From Nymphaea colorata (Eukaryota > Streptophyta > Magnoliopsida > Nymphaeales > Nymphaeaceae), in NCBI RefSeq assembly GCF_008831285.2, contig NC_045138.2, positions 34,466,769 through 34,530,768 of the forward strand: a stretch of DNA of 64,000 bases. Reading direction: 5' to 3'. The notes beneath the pieces are model-generated. The model saw only the letters and a program-made list of their open reading frames with translations, made no database searches and was not told where the DNA came from. Position numbers and translations under genes: made by a program. Shown in pieces: positions 35,643 through 47,200 of this stretch (positions are counted from its first letter, which is position 1; each line of letters begins with the position of its first letter).

Positions 35643-38073
35643 TACTGTGGCAAATTGCATTACATCCTGCATTGTTGGTAATCTTTTATTATCATATATA
35701 TGCAGATTGGTGTTTGGAGTTGGTCTTTTGGTAGCAGAGTTGCGGTATGGGTGTTTAGCGCTGATATTATGTTAAGCGCATTCAATTTCCGGTGGTATTA
35801 TTCTAGTGGAGTGGTAGATCCTCATTGAGTAATCATTTCTTGGTGGAATTGCTGCCTCTATAACATTAAAATGTCGTTTGGAGTCTTCCTTGTATCTGAG
35901 GAGCCCCATCTTGTATTTTTCTTTTTAAACCATTGAATCATGTGGCCTTATTCTTTTCGAGGTGTTTGATTTCTTCAGGTCGGATCTGGTCGCAAGTTTT
36001 TTCAGACGTTGAAGTGTATGCATTTCCGTCTCGCTTCTCTGGTCAGATCTTTTGGACAACGTAAAACAGTAAATTGGGAAGCTTCAAGTATGAATCTTAG
36101 GTCAGACATATTATTCATGGTTCTGTAGATCATGGATTTTGATGTGAATCCTTACTAGTATGACATCAAATCCGTTTTATTTAAGATCTTTGACTTTCGA
36201 ACGCATACTATTTTAATTCAAGCCTGCTGAGGGGGTTAGCTCGACTCTTGTTGAGTTAGAATTGCCAGAATGAAAAAAGAAGAGGACAAAGAAGGCGGAC
36301 CCCGTAAAAGCAGGGTAATTGCACAGCAGAGCACAATATTAGACCCACCACATTAAAAGAAAGAAAGGAATAAAGGTCAAATCCGCGGTCCGCTTCGTGT
36401 TCTTTGTCCCTACTGCCTCTTTAAGCAGCTAGCTGATGACGTCCTGCTAGTGCTACTGGAGACCCAAGAGGGCCAAGACTGAGTCTGCGCAAGATTTCTC
36501 GGACCCCATTGAAGTTACTTGGTACTTTAGCCCTACCTCTTGACACTTGTTGCCTTTCCAGCATCAGATTGTCAACAACCTCTCTTCGAGACAGTCCTGA
36601 TCTGTTACTCTCATCTTCCCATCCTTCCTACTGTGAGTAACAGCTGCCTGGCTGCTAATGTCTTCGTCGTCTCCATGATGCTGGGGTCCGAATGAACCCA
36701 TGGTCCCTGTAACTGCTGAATCATTATGACATTTTAGCAAATGCTCAATGCGGGTGCTTCAGTCAGATTTCTTAAATAAACCTTTCATTTACCTTTCCTT
36801 CACCAGGTTTCTTTACATAACTTTGATTGCCATCTGAATGGTACGTACATCTATTTCAACTAACACCCAGTCTGCCCTTGATTGAAATGTGATGAAAGTT
36901 AGATATATCAATTTTAACCGTATGACCAAGCAATTGACAGACAGAGTAAGCATAATCACGTTCCTTTTCTTGAGTGATACATTTGAATAAACAAGAGGAC
37001 TGTAGAGCGATGTGGATGGGAACCTCAAGTGCCTTTAATTTGTACGTTCCACATAATAAGCATGTTCACATTTTAGTTACCACCCGAAACCCAATTTGTA
37101 CCTAAATGCCAGCCCCTATCTTCTCCTATTTGGGGCTTCTAAACCGCTCAACAAGCTTTCCAACTTGCAAGTGTCGAAAGTTACTTGACAGCTTCTCAGG
37201 AAATAGAAATTAGGCAGCACAGTCAAGACGTTAATTGTTATTTATGACTTCTTGTTTGTTCACAAATGCTTTCTTAGCTACCTTTGCCACGACAGAAATC
37301 GTTTTCACGAAGCGGAATACATGCTTTAGAGCCAAACCGGTTCTTAATGTTGCAAAGAACAAACCCGATTATCAAATAATAAAAAGGATGCAATTCATGG
37401 CAATAAAGCATGGTGCATTGGAAGCTTACGAACCAGCACCACCGTTAGAATCTCAGTCGTTTGGCCCTTTTCTGGTCAAAATTGAAAAAATTATAAACTT
37501 TTCAATGTTGTTGTGATCGTTGAATCCCGGGGTCTAGTTCAGGTGTTGAGTCTTGGCGATTCCAAGTTTCATCCGTTCAACTTGACCACAATATATGGTG
37601 TTCCATTTTGACAAAAAATGGCGACCTGGAACCGTGGAAATGAAGATGCACCTGCATATAAGCTTGTAGATAACGTGGCTTAGGACACTATAAACTTTGC
37701 GGGGATGCCGGCCTACAGCCCAAGTATAAGATCATTATAGTAATAATACTTTATTAAATTCTTAGTTATGTGGAATGGAATTAAAAGAAGCTTCATGTTC
37801 TAGTGTCTCGCTTTTACTTATTTATTTTTTGCAAAAACAAAAGAATATCTCCAATCATTTTAATGAAGAAAAGGTTCGAATTTCGGAATACGACTCGTAT
37901 CCTTGTGAGAAAGATGTCGAAGAATAAAAATTGCAGGAAATATCAATATGAGCCCGCTCTGAGCACAGATATGAAAAAACCGCCAAACTGTTTCATCCTG
38001 AAACTCGAAGCCTGTAACACTTTAATTATAACAATAACAATAATTATAATGATATATTAGTAATGCGATGCCA

Positions 38074-38097
38074 TGCCCGTGCCCGTGCCCGTGCCCC
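38074..38097. repeat. (CCCGTG)n hexanucleotide repeat
   Basis: About four GC-rich hexamer units in otherwise AT-rich DNA, some 190 bp upstream of the PCFS4-like start codon. Confidence 0.85.
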
Positions 38098-38179
38098 ATC
38101 AAAAATCGCCGGCCTCGTTCTTTCCCCCATTGAAAGAAAAGCGACAGGCCTCAAAATCGCTGACCGCATAAAATGGAAC

Positions 38180-38203
38180 CCTCTCTCTCTCTCTCTCTCT
38201 CTC
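38180..38203. repeat. (CT)n tract in the PCFS4 leader
   Basis: Twelve CT units about 85 bp upstream of the start codon, in the probable 5' UTR or core promoter; plant Y-patch-like CT runs are common there. Confidence 0.85.
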
Positions 38204-38286
38204 GCGGAGCGAGCCGTGAGCGCTCCTGAATCCATACCGTGAAGAATGGATTTTTGGCTCTAGGTCCTCTGCCGCACCCCCATCTT

Positions 38287-41162
38287 ATGGAAGAAGGGAA
38301 GTACAAATCTAGGGCACCAAACTCCCTGAAGAATGGAGGAGGATTCCTCTTGGAGATGCAACCGAACACTGCCAACAGCAGAAAGGCATCGGAATTCTCT
38401 CCTGCTGCTGCTGGTCCTCCTGTCCCACCGCCATCCGCCCCCTCCTCCTCTCCTCTTCTCGAGCGCTTTAGGGCCTTCCTGAGGGAGAGGGAGGAGGAAA
38501 TGGGCGTCTCCTCCGAGGGTCCCAGCCAGGAGGAGATCGTCGACCTCTACAGGCTGGCACTCTTGGAGCTCACCTTCAACTCCAAACCCATCATCACCGA
38601 CCTCACCATCATTGCCGGGGAACAGTTGGCGTTCGGGAAGGGAATCGCGGCGGTTATCTGCTCCAGGATTGTCCAGGTACAGATGGTCATAAGTTGGCAA
38701 CCTGAGGTTTCGATTCTAGGGCTTACTGTGTGTTTGCTTGTCACCATTTGGGGTCTCCTGAGGCGGTTAGCTTCTCTAGGATAGTTCAGTTTTGCATTGT
38801 TTCGTTGGGCAGTTGAATAGCGAATAAGAGGGATGTTTTCTTTCTTTTCTACCCTTCACGTTCTTGCCGATTTGTTGTTGGGAATCTTTTTCCTTCTGAG
38901 ATTCATTAATCCGTCTTTTGAGCGTGTTCCCACTTGATAGTCATTAGCTGCACTTTGAACGTCATTAGATGTAGAAGCGTTCTTAGAGATGAAATATTCC
39001 TTTCTATCTTTTTCATTGCCAACCGTATGCATCTCAGTTCAATTTTTTTTGGGTACTCTTTGTAAATTTTGCGCATGTTTTTCAACAAGCGGTTATAATG
39101 GAGGTGCTTAATGTGGATAGCTTAATTAGTTCAACTTTAGTAATCTTCGAAGAATCTGTTATGCCCTTGTCCTCATCGTTCGTGTCCTTCTTCTCCTTTC
39201 CTCTTGGCTAAGAATGACAAAATCTTAGTTCTATGGTTACGTGGTGTCACAAAGTAATGGGTGGTTGATGTTCACTATATTCTATTACATATCGGAAGGA
39301 TGCATATTTACATAGCTTGTTGGATATCGGAAGGATGATTATGTCTGTCATATTCTATTCATGTCGGAGTACTCATATGGGATGCTTTTTTCCCCCATCT
39401 GATTGTTCGGCTTGAGACTGTTTGGATTCACTTCGCTGGATCTTCATTACAGTTAAAACCCAGCAGGATCAATCATTTGAGAGTTTGAAGAAATGAAACA
39501 CTGGGTCCATTGTCTTCAAGTAGTTTTACTCGTGCATGGTTGATAGGGTACATGTTACACCTCTATATTCCATGGTAAAGTTGGTGTTGGGGGTCTTGAA
39601 TGCCTTTTCATTTGCACAAACAAGAGTGGGATTATGATTCTCGATGGACATCTTCTCCAGTCCTAGAATGGTTACGCTGCTTTGCCTTGATGTACCTTTA
39701 CTTAGGAAGTGCATAATTTTAATAATATGATCTGAAAACTATGTCTGCTAGATATGCTCTCCATGTTGCAATAGGAGGCCGTTCTTGATAAATAGTCTGG
39801 GAATTCTAGATAGAATAAATTGGCATAAGGAAAAGATTCTATGAAGCACCTTTGCAAGGGATTCTAGCGTTTGGCTTGTCTTGGGAAAATGCTGAATTTT
39901 CTTCCATAGATAGTAAAACATGGAATAAGAATAGTGAAAAGCTGGGAAAAGCATGAAATAATTGAGTAAATAGGCTTTGGATCTTTGCAAGGTGTGAGAG
40001 AGAAAGGATGCGACAGATTGATGGTATTCCTGCACCAGAAATTAGCAAAAGGGGCTATGCAGGCAATTAGGGTTAGTATTTGCCAAGACACCCTTCAAGG
40101 GTGAGTATTCCTTCAAAAGCTTCTGACTGCAAGAGTGCATTGATGCCCCTTTCTGCATCAAGGATGCGGTAATATAAGGGATCCCATCCTGACAGGTTAG
40201 GTCTGAGACTCTGAATGTCATACCTCTTCCTTGTTAACCTATTCAGTTAAAGACCTCACTGAATGGTCTTTATATCTTCCTACATTACTCAAAGGTTACC
40301 ACAGCACAATTTAGAAAGATATATCTTTTAATCCCCCCTCGATATTCCTTTGACATGCCACCTTGTCCTCAAAGTGAGAAAGAAGGAAACTGTGGTAGCA
40401 ACTCATCAGCTTCTCACTAAGTTATAACTGTGTCTTCTTTCAATAAGCACACACACACCCCCACCCACTACAGTTAACTATTTCTTTGTACTCTCCTTCA
40501 GTCCTTTGGTCTGGTGCTCTATAGCATGAGTACTGGCCCATGCCTCTTGACTTGAAAGTGGTCTCCTCTTCCAAGCACTCATCTTCTGTGTATGATTCTA
40601 ATCACAGCACAAGAATACAAGGGAAATCATTGGTGACAGGGGTATATCTAGCTTATAAGCTGTCTTTCCTATCTTTTTCAGCATAATTTGAGGGCCTAAC
40701 AGTCAGGGTCCAACTCATATCCACTGACACCAAGAAAATGTGCATCAATCTGGTATCCACTTATACATGTACCTTCTTCTTGCTAATTCTTCCTTCCATT
40801 TTCATAGCAATCGTCACATGCACTGATTTTAATACAAGTAAACATATTTCAAGCTCTCGTGTGTTCCTCCACCTTCCCCTTGTACGTGTGGTTTCTCGTC
40901 ATGTGCATTTTCATGCACCAAATATGGATGCAACTGTTTGCATTGGTGGCCTGACTATGTAGCATCGGTACTGGAGTTGCCTTGGTGTAAATGCATTAGT
41001 ACTATATTTTTTTACTTTTATGGCTACACAACTGCATACGACTTGGATTGGGTCTGGGCCAGTCTTGATCCAAAACATTCAAGTTTTTCATTGTTTTAAA
41101 TTTTAAATAAAGGCATCGACCAATTGAAAACCCTTCTCCATTAGATGAGAGGTAGGGTTTTA

Positions 41163-41213
<51 letters not shown>

Positions 41214-44200
41214 AGGGCTGTTGCACATATGCAGCTTCACCATAGCAGCTCCTGACCTCCTCCTAAAGAGAGAGAAAGAGAGAGCAAGGGACTTGAGAAA
41301 CTCGTGCTTAGAGGTCGACTGTTTAAACTTTAAAATATGATGAGAGAGAGGTTGGGGCCAAAGATTTTTGCCCCTTTTAATTTTTGTTTTATTTATTTGA
41401 CATTTTTTGTAAAATTTCTTAACCAACATTCACACATATTTCAGAAAGAAATAAATTTTTAAAACTTGCAAATATCTGTTAACAAACCTGTTGTAAAGTT
41501 TTCTTAACCTCCCCTCAACATTTACACATATTACAGAAAAAAAAAAGATGATGAGAGAGAGGTTGGGGCGAAAGTTTTTTGACCCTTTTAATTTTTGTTT
41601 TGTTTATTTGAACTTGCAAATATGAAAGAGAGAGAGAGACACACAAAAAATCTGCCGCACTCTTGAGGTACATTTTTTAATTTGTTGAGTCTACACCCTT
41701 ACTGCCATACCCACACCCGCTCCCATTCAGACACCCATGTGCCTTCGTGGGCTGATTTCCACTCCCAAGTGTACCAGTGCCCTCATTTTCTTCTTTCCTC
41801 CATCTGTTCAAGTAACACTCGCTTGACTGCCACCTGCTGACTGTTGTTATCATCCCCTTCATTTTGACAAACTATTCCTTGAGTTAATTTTGCATGGCAA
41901 ATGGCATTCTGGCCTCCATTCAAATAGACAACTCCTATTTTCTTTTCTCTGCAATTTGTGCAACTTCATAAGATTTCCCAACAAGTTGCTGAGATGGGGT
42001 TTTTGCATTTCAATTTGGAGGTTCTCTTCGAGCCTCTCTATAATTGTGCCCATTAGGGTTTTCATTGGCCATCCATCACCTGGTGTCTTACAAGTTACAC
42101 TTTCATGCGTGGCTTGATACCCTTGCAACATTCCCCGTTGCTGTAACTTGGAGAGGTCCACACTGAAGTTCATGGAGGGTGACAACATGAGTTTTTGGTT
42201 TTCATTGCCTTCACAAATTCCTATTACGAGGGTCCTTCTTGCAACCCCTCATGTAGAAAATACCAGTGTTTTGTGTCTGCCTCTTGATGGACTGTTGCAT
42301 GCATTACAAGTGCCTCTAACGCTACTTGTTGGCAGGTGAATTACTGTTTACCCAAAATACCCAACTGAGTGAGTCTTCACCCTTAAACCTAGGACGATTC
42401 CAACTTCTTAAAGTAGTTTGCATTGGTTGATCCTACATCCCCCAGACTCTTTCCATTGTAGGGCTTGTGTGTGCTATATACCATAAGTACCATGAGAACT
42501 GTTACGTGTGTTTGACAGATTGCCAACTGACAATGGTGGAACCTTTAGTTTTGCTTCTTAAGGACTTGCTCCATCTTTCGTTTTGTGCTTGGTTTGATGA
42601 AAGGTTGCTGCTACATTTGTCCTATGTCCTATTTCAGTAGGGCCATTGTCATAAATATTCTATGTCCTACTTCAGTAGGGCCATTGTCGTAAATATTCTT
42701 TTTTTTTTTAGCACATCAAGGTAAAAATAAACAATAATGAAGAATGAAAAACGTGAATAAGTGGACAAAGCAAAATTATTGCTTGTCTATTTTTGTTAGA
42801 AAGTGAATTTTTAACACATTTTATTTCTTCTGCCAAGACTTCACTTGGAGGGGTACTCCTCTAGAAGCTTTTGATTACAAGAGTTGTTGATGTTCCCTTT
42901 TACATTAAGGTTTTGTTAATACTGTGGAATCCCATCCACGTGAGTTGGTGCTGAATGCCAATGCCTGGTCCTTGTTAACCTATCCTGTAAGGGCCTTATG
43001 AGACAGTCTATGTGAAGCACTGCTGCCCATACTTGCAATTTGCACAACAGTCAACACCAACAAGCAACTCTATGTGAAATGCGTGGTTTGAATGTAACAG
43101 AAAATATCATTTTTGTTCTTGAAAGACATTACACACTGCTATATAATTGGATCTGGATATGTTGGGGATGCCGTTCAATCAATCCATGTGATATGATGGA
43201 CAGTGTCTTTACAAAAAAATAAAAATGAATAAATAAGGAGATCTTTCACCAATCTCTGTCCTATGTGCTTGACAAAGCTCTGTAATGGTCCCATCTCTTT
43301 TTGCTGGTCGTTGAAGGATCACCAAAGACCTTCGCCTCTCCCTTAGATAGAGAGAGAGGACTTCCCTTCAACCTCTGATAGGTTTCTGACTACGGTTGCT
43401 GCCCTTGTTTCACTGCATTATCTGCTAGCTGTAATCATAATGTTATGGCAGTGATTTTATGCTGAAATTTCTTTCAGGTTCCTACAGAACAGAAGCTGCC
43501 TACATTATATCTTCTGGATAGCATTGTAAAGAATATTGGTGGTGATTATATTAGGTACTTTGCTGCCCGTCTTCATGAGGTGAGTGGTTATTCTTGTTCA
43601 GCATGAAGCTGTGAGACTTATAAATAGCTGAGGGCACATGCTTACTCCATTTTCTCTTTTATTGTTTTGAATTTCTATACATTTCCCATCACAACGCAGG
43701 TCTGGCCAGATGCCTATCCATGTAATATAGAGGCTACAAATTTGCCATGCCCGAGTTTGGTGCACACCGGTTACATTATGGGTGCTCTGATGGTTATTAT
43801 ACTTTATGTACTTTATGCTCTAATCGAAGACATTTACAAGTCTATACACACACACACAAACTGCACTCTTTTTTCCTTTCCCACTCACGCAACATAGTTG
43901 CTAATATGTGCACTCTTCCTTTGTTGTCCTGGCAAGGCATATCTGTTTTCTGATGTTGTGCCCATATATTTCTGGTTGTTCTTTGTTTCTGCTACCTCTT
44001 ACTTTTTCCCTTTCGCCAGGTTTTCTGTAAAGCTTATAGACAAGTAGATTCAAGTTTGTATCCTGCAATGCGGCACCTTTTTGGAACATGGGTTGGTTTT
44101 TTCCCATCAAATGTTCTGTGTGCCATTGAAGCTGATTTACAGTTTTCCCCAATGAGAAGCCAGTCTTCTGGCTTGACATCTTCCAGACCAATATCAGAAG

Positions 44201-47200
44201 CAAATTCTCCTAGGCCAGCACATGGTATCCATGTTAATCCCAAGTACCTGGAAGCAAGACGCTGCATTGACCATCCAAACCTAGTATGTCTAGTTTTTTT
44301 TTTTTTTTACTTGCAGGTGCATCCCTTTTGTTTCTTTTTGTCTTATTTGGTGTTCACTATAACAAAAATTAATATTTAATCTGTTTTTCAACTACAGTTT
44401 GTATACCTAACATTTCATACTCTATGCAGGTACGTAAAGGCAGTCCTCAAAATAGTGTGCAGAGCAGCTCTTTAGAAGAAGAAAGATTAGAGGCAGAGAC
44501 TACAGGAAGCCGAAAAGTATGGTCCACAAATTCCCCAAAGTCCTTATGTGCATTTCTCTGGACCTCCTTTTTGTTGTATCATCTTTTGATCCATCATTTG
44601 TGGGATGGCAAGCTGCTGCAACAACGTTGAATAGTTTTTTCTATTTGGGTATAGTTTATTTGGTTCAAAATTTGTAAGATTTGTGCATATAACATTATGT
44701 CGTGTACATAGCAATGTAAGCATGAATTATGACAGAATTGTGGAAGATAGAACATGAAATTTCTATATAAAATCTGAGAGAGAGAGAGAAGAGAGGGTGG
44801 GGGGGGGGAGAGAGAGAGAGTTGTTCCAACTTTGTAAGCATCACCATCCTTCTTAAACTTCAAGTATTTTGGGCTGGCGAACATAGTGAACATGTTCTAA
44901 GTATCACTACTTGTAGCAAAGTTGCGGTTGTGAAAAGTTTATTGTCAAAAGTGCAGCACAGTTCATTTTTGCATGCATACGCTTAAAGATGCCCAATTGT
45001 GTAACTTTTTTGATGAAATGTTTGGACACAAAATTGCAGGTGGCGATAAACTACTTGCCTAAATATTTTTTAATGATATATAATAATATAACAAATAACA
45101 AATAATGATCAACCAAATCTTGCCAAGACACTTCATGCTCTATTTGGATCATAAGATGCACAAAATGTGTTTTATTTTGAACAAGTTGATGCCTACTCGT
45201 AAATTTGAAAATTTGAAGTGCCAATACAAGATACCACTACAGGAGCTGGTGGAAATGTCCATGTAACAAAGACAGAGGAGAGGAAGGATGCTTTTCTTGG
45301 TCTTCATCAAATTCTAGTTTTGCACAATTGACTTTTTTCTCCATGTAACAAAGGCAGAGGAGAGGAAGGATGCTCTTCTTGGTCTTCATCGAATTCTAGT
45401 TTTGCACAATTGACTTTTTTCTCTGAAGTTTGAAAATACATTTATATTCCATATTAGCTACGTGTGAATTGCAGTATGGTATTGTGGTGAGAGTGAAATG
45501 ATGTTATGCTGCATTAACAGTTGTTTTTAGCTCTGATTTTTTATTATATTTCTTGCCATGCAGGTGAAACAGCCTCATGGGGCAGTCTTTTCCAGCATAC
45601 CTCATGGAAAAGTGGCCTCTATTGGACACAGAGAGTATGATTTTGACCAGGGAGAAGTCAGTTCTCAAAGAATGGGAATTGGAAAGGCAGACTTGCGGAG
45701 GATGCCAATGGAGACTGCACCTCCTATTGGTGGAACTGAGAGGCTGGTTTCATCATCAAGAGTGAAGCTCACAAGGCCCCTTTCTCCTGCAAGGTCTTCT
45801 TCCCCACCAGATGGTAGGACTACACTAACCAGGTCCCCGAGGAAAATTATAGTAGAGAAAGCATCTCCGTCGCGGTCTCTACTTGGTAGTAGGACAATTG
45901 AAGTGCGTAGCGACCAGAGAGAGTGGCATGACATGCATTTGTCTTATGGTGCCAATCAGATGACAGTAAGTTCTGCTGCAATGTCCTCGGGTGGGCAGAG
46001 CAATGGATACAGTCAACACCGTAGACCCCTTCCAGGAGTGCTGACTGATGCATACGGGAACTACAGGGGAAAAGGTACCCTTCATGGAAAGGTGTCAAAA
46101 ATTGAGCAAATTGATGTGACTGGCATAAACAATGGTCCAGCTACAAGAAGTTGGCAAAATTCAGAGGAAGAAGAATATATATGGGAGGACATGAGTCCAA
46201 CTTTATCTGATCGTAGCAAGAAAAATGATCTAGCATCATCTGAGAGCACTTCTGTACGCACAAACACTTGGATGAATCTCCAAACATCCAGCGCTCAAGC
46301 TCTTAAAGCTGGACTAAATAGGGGCAATCACCCTAGTCAGGATTCACGGTCATTTACAAATGACCGTTTCAATTTTGTGGAAGAGGGGAACCTTGTGCCA
46401 TATGTATGAGACTTGCTCTTGCTTGTTTTTCAGACAAATTGATTAACATTTTTGTGTGATCTTCCTTGCATCAGATTCATTTTTAGGAGTGTGAGGGAAT
46501 GATATAAGATTAGTGTGTTCTTGGTCTATTTATTGTCAAGTTGTCAATGCGTTGACAAGCTTTAATGCGTCGCTTGGTGAATACTAGACTGCCACTGGAC
46601 AGAAACCGTTTCTTATTAATATACATGCTCCTGCAGGTTTTACTTTTTCTTTTATACAACATAATATTTTTCCTGGGAAAATTGTATGTGTGTTTAGGAG
46701 ATAGCGTGTATTATGATGCAATATAAAACTGAAAAGCGTTCTCTCTGAGACGGATCAAAAGATAATGTCTTGTTAACAAGTTTCATTTTCTTGTGTTGGG
46801 CAACAATGTCGTCATTTTCTGCCATATATGTAGACTTCATTTTTCATGAAATAGTTCTTTTTTCTTTTTGTTGTCCCATGACCTGTTTCTAACTTTGTAC
46901 AATGAAGTCATAATTCTATTCACTGCTTCACATTCTTCTGATGCATATATTATCTTTCCTTTGCCTATGTTGACTTGCTTGTGTGTTATGTTTTATTTCC
47001 TCCTAAAATAACTGACATGGGCAGGTAATATTGGAACACATGTTTGAAGAATGAATTCCTTATTTTTGGTGATGAAGGATAAGTGGATTGTGTGAAAATA
47101 ATGTGAAATGTGATGCTTTTTTCCTTCTTTCAGCAGTTCCTAGGATATCTTGGCATGGTGCTTGGTGTTTTTGTTCACCAACAGTAATTTCATTTTTCTT

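Larger units (their letters stand above)
35643..38286. other. Intergenic region between tryptophan synthase and PCFS4-like genes
   Basis: The first 500-600 bp are the probable 3' UTR and downstream flank of the tryptophan synthase gene. I see no gene or recognisable transposon in 36240-38040. A (CCCGTG)n run at 38074-38097 and a CT run at 38180-38203 lie in the promoter and leader of the PCFS4-like gene. Confidence 0.6.
40080..43050 (-). mobile_element. Old LTR-element fossil (Ty3/gypsy-like, non-autonomous) in PCFS4 intron 1
   Basis: Two diverged direct repeats, about 40081-40275 and 42834-43010, lie 2.75 kb apart and share landmarks in order (TGCCAAGAC, AAGCTT, AAGAGT, ATCCCATCC, CCTTGTTAACCTAT). 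Their similarity stops sharply at the same TGCCAAGAC edge, as expected of LTR ends (TCTTGGCA on the minus strand). Just beside the lower copy, 40334-40378 on the minus strand reads like a gypsy polyprotein tail (EDKV) followed by a purine tract (GAGGGGGGATT). The interior has no recognised enzyme domain. It is heavily decayed with many breaks and is old, judged by the low similarity of the two ends. Confidence 0.45.

Noticed and set aside
38239-38286. Earlier PCFS4 start at 38239
   Set aside because: The in-frame codon there is GTG; the first ATG in frame is 38287.
40738-40962. Open frame in PCFS4 intron 1 as a nested gene
   Set aside because: Low-complexity hydrophobic translation with no family features, inside repeat-rich intron sequence.
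43667-43897. Extra PCFS4 coding exon between exons 2 and 3
   Set aside because: Joining exon 2 directly to 44020 gives an uninterrupted CTD-interaction domain; the extra stretch would break it.
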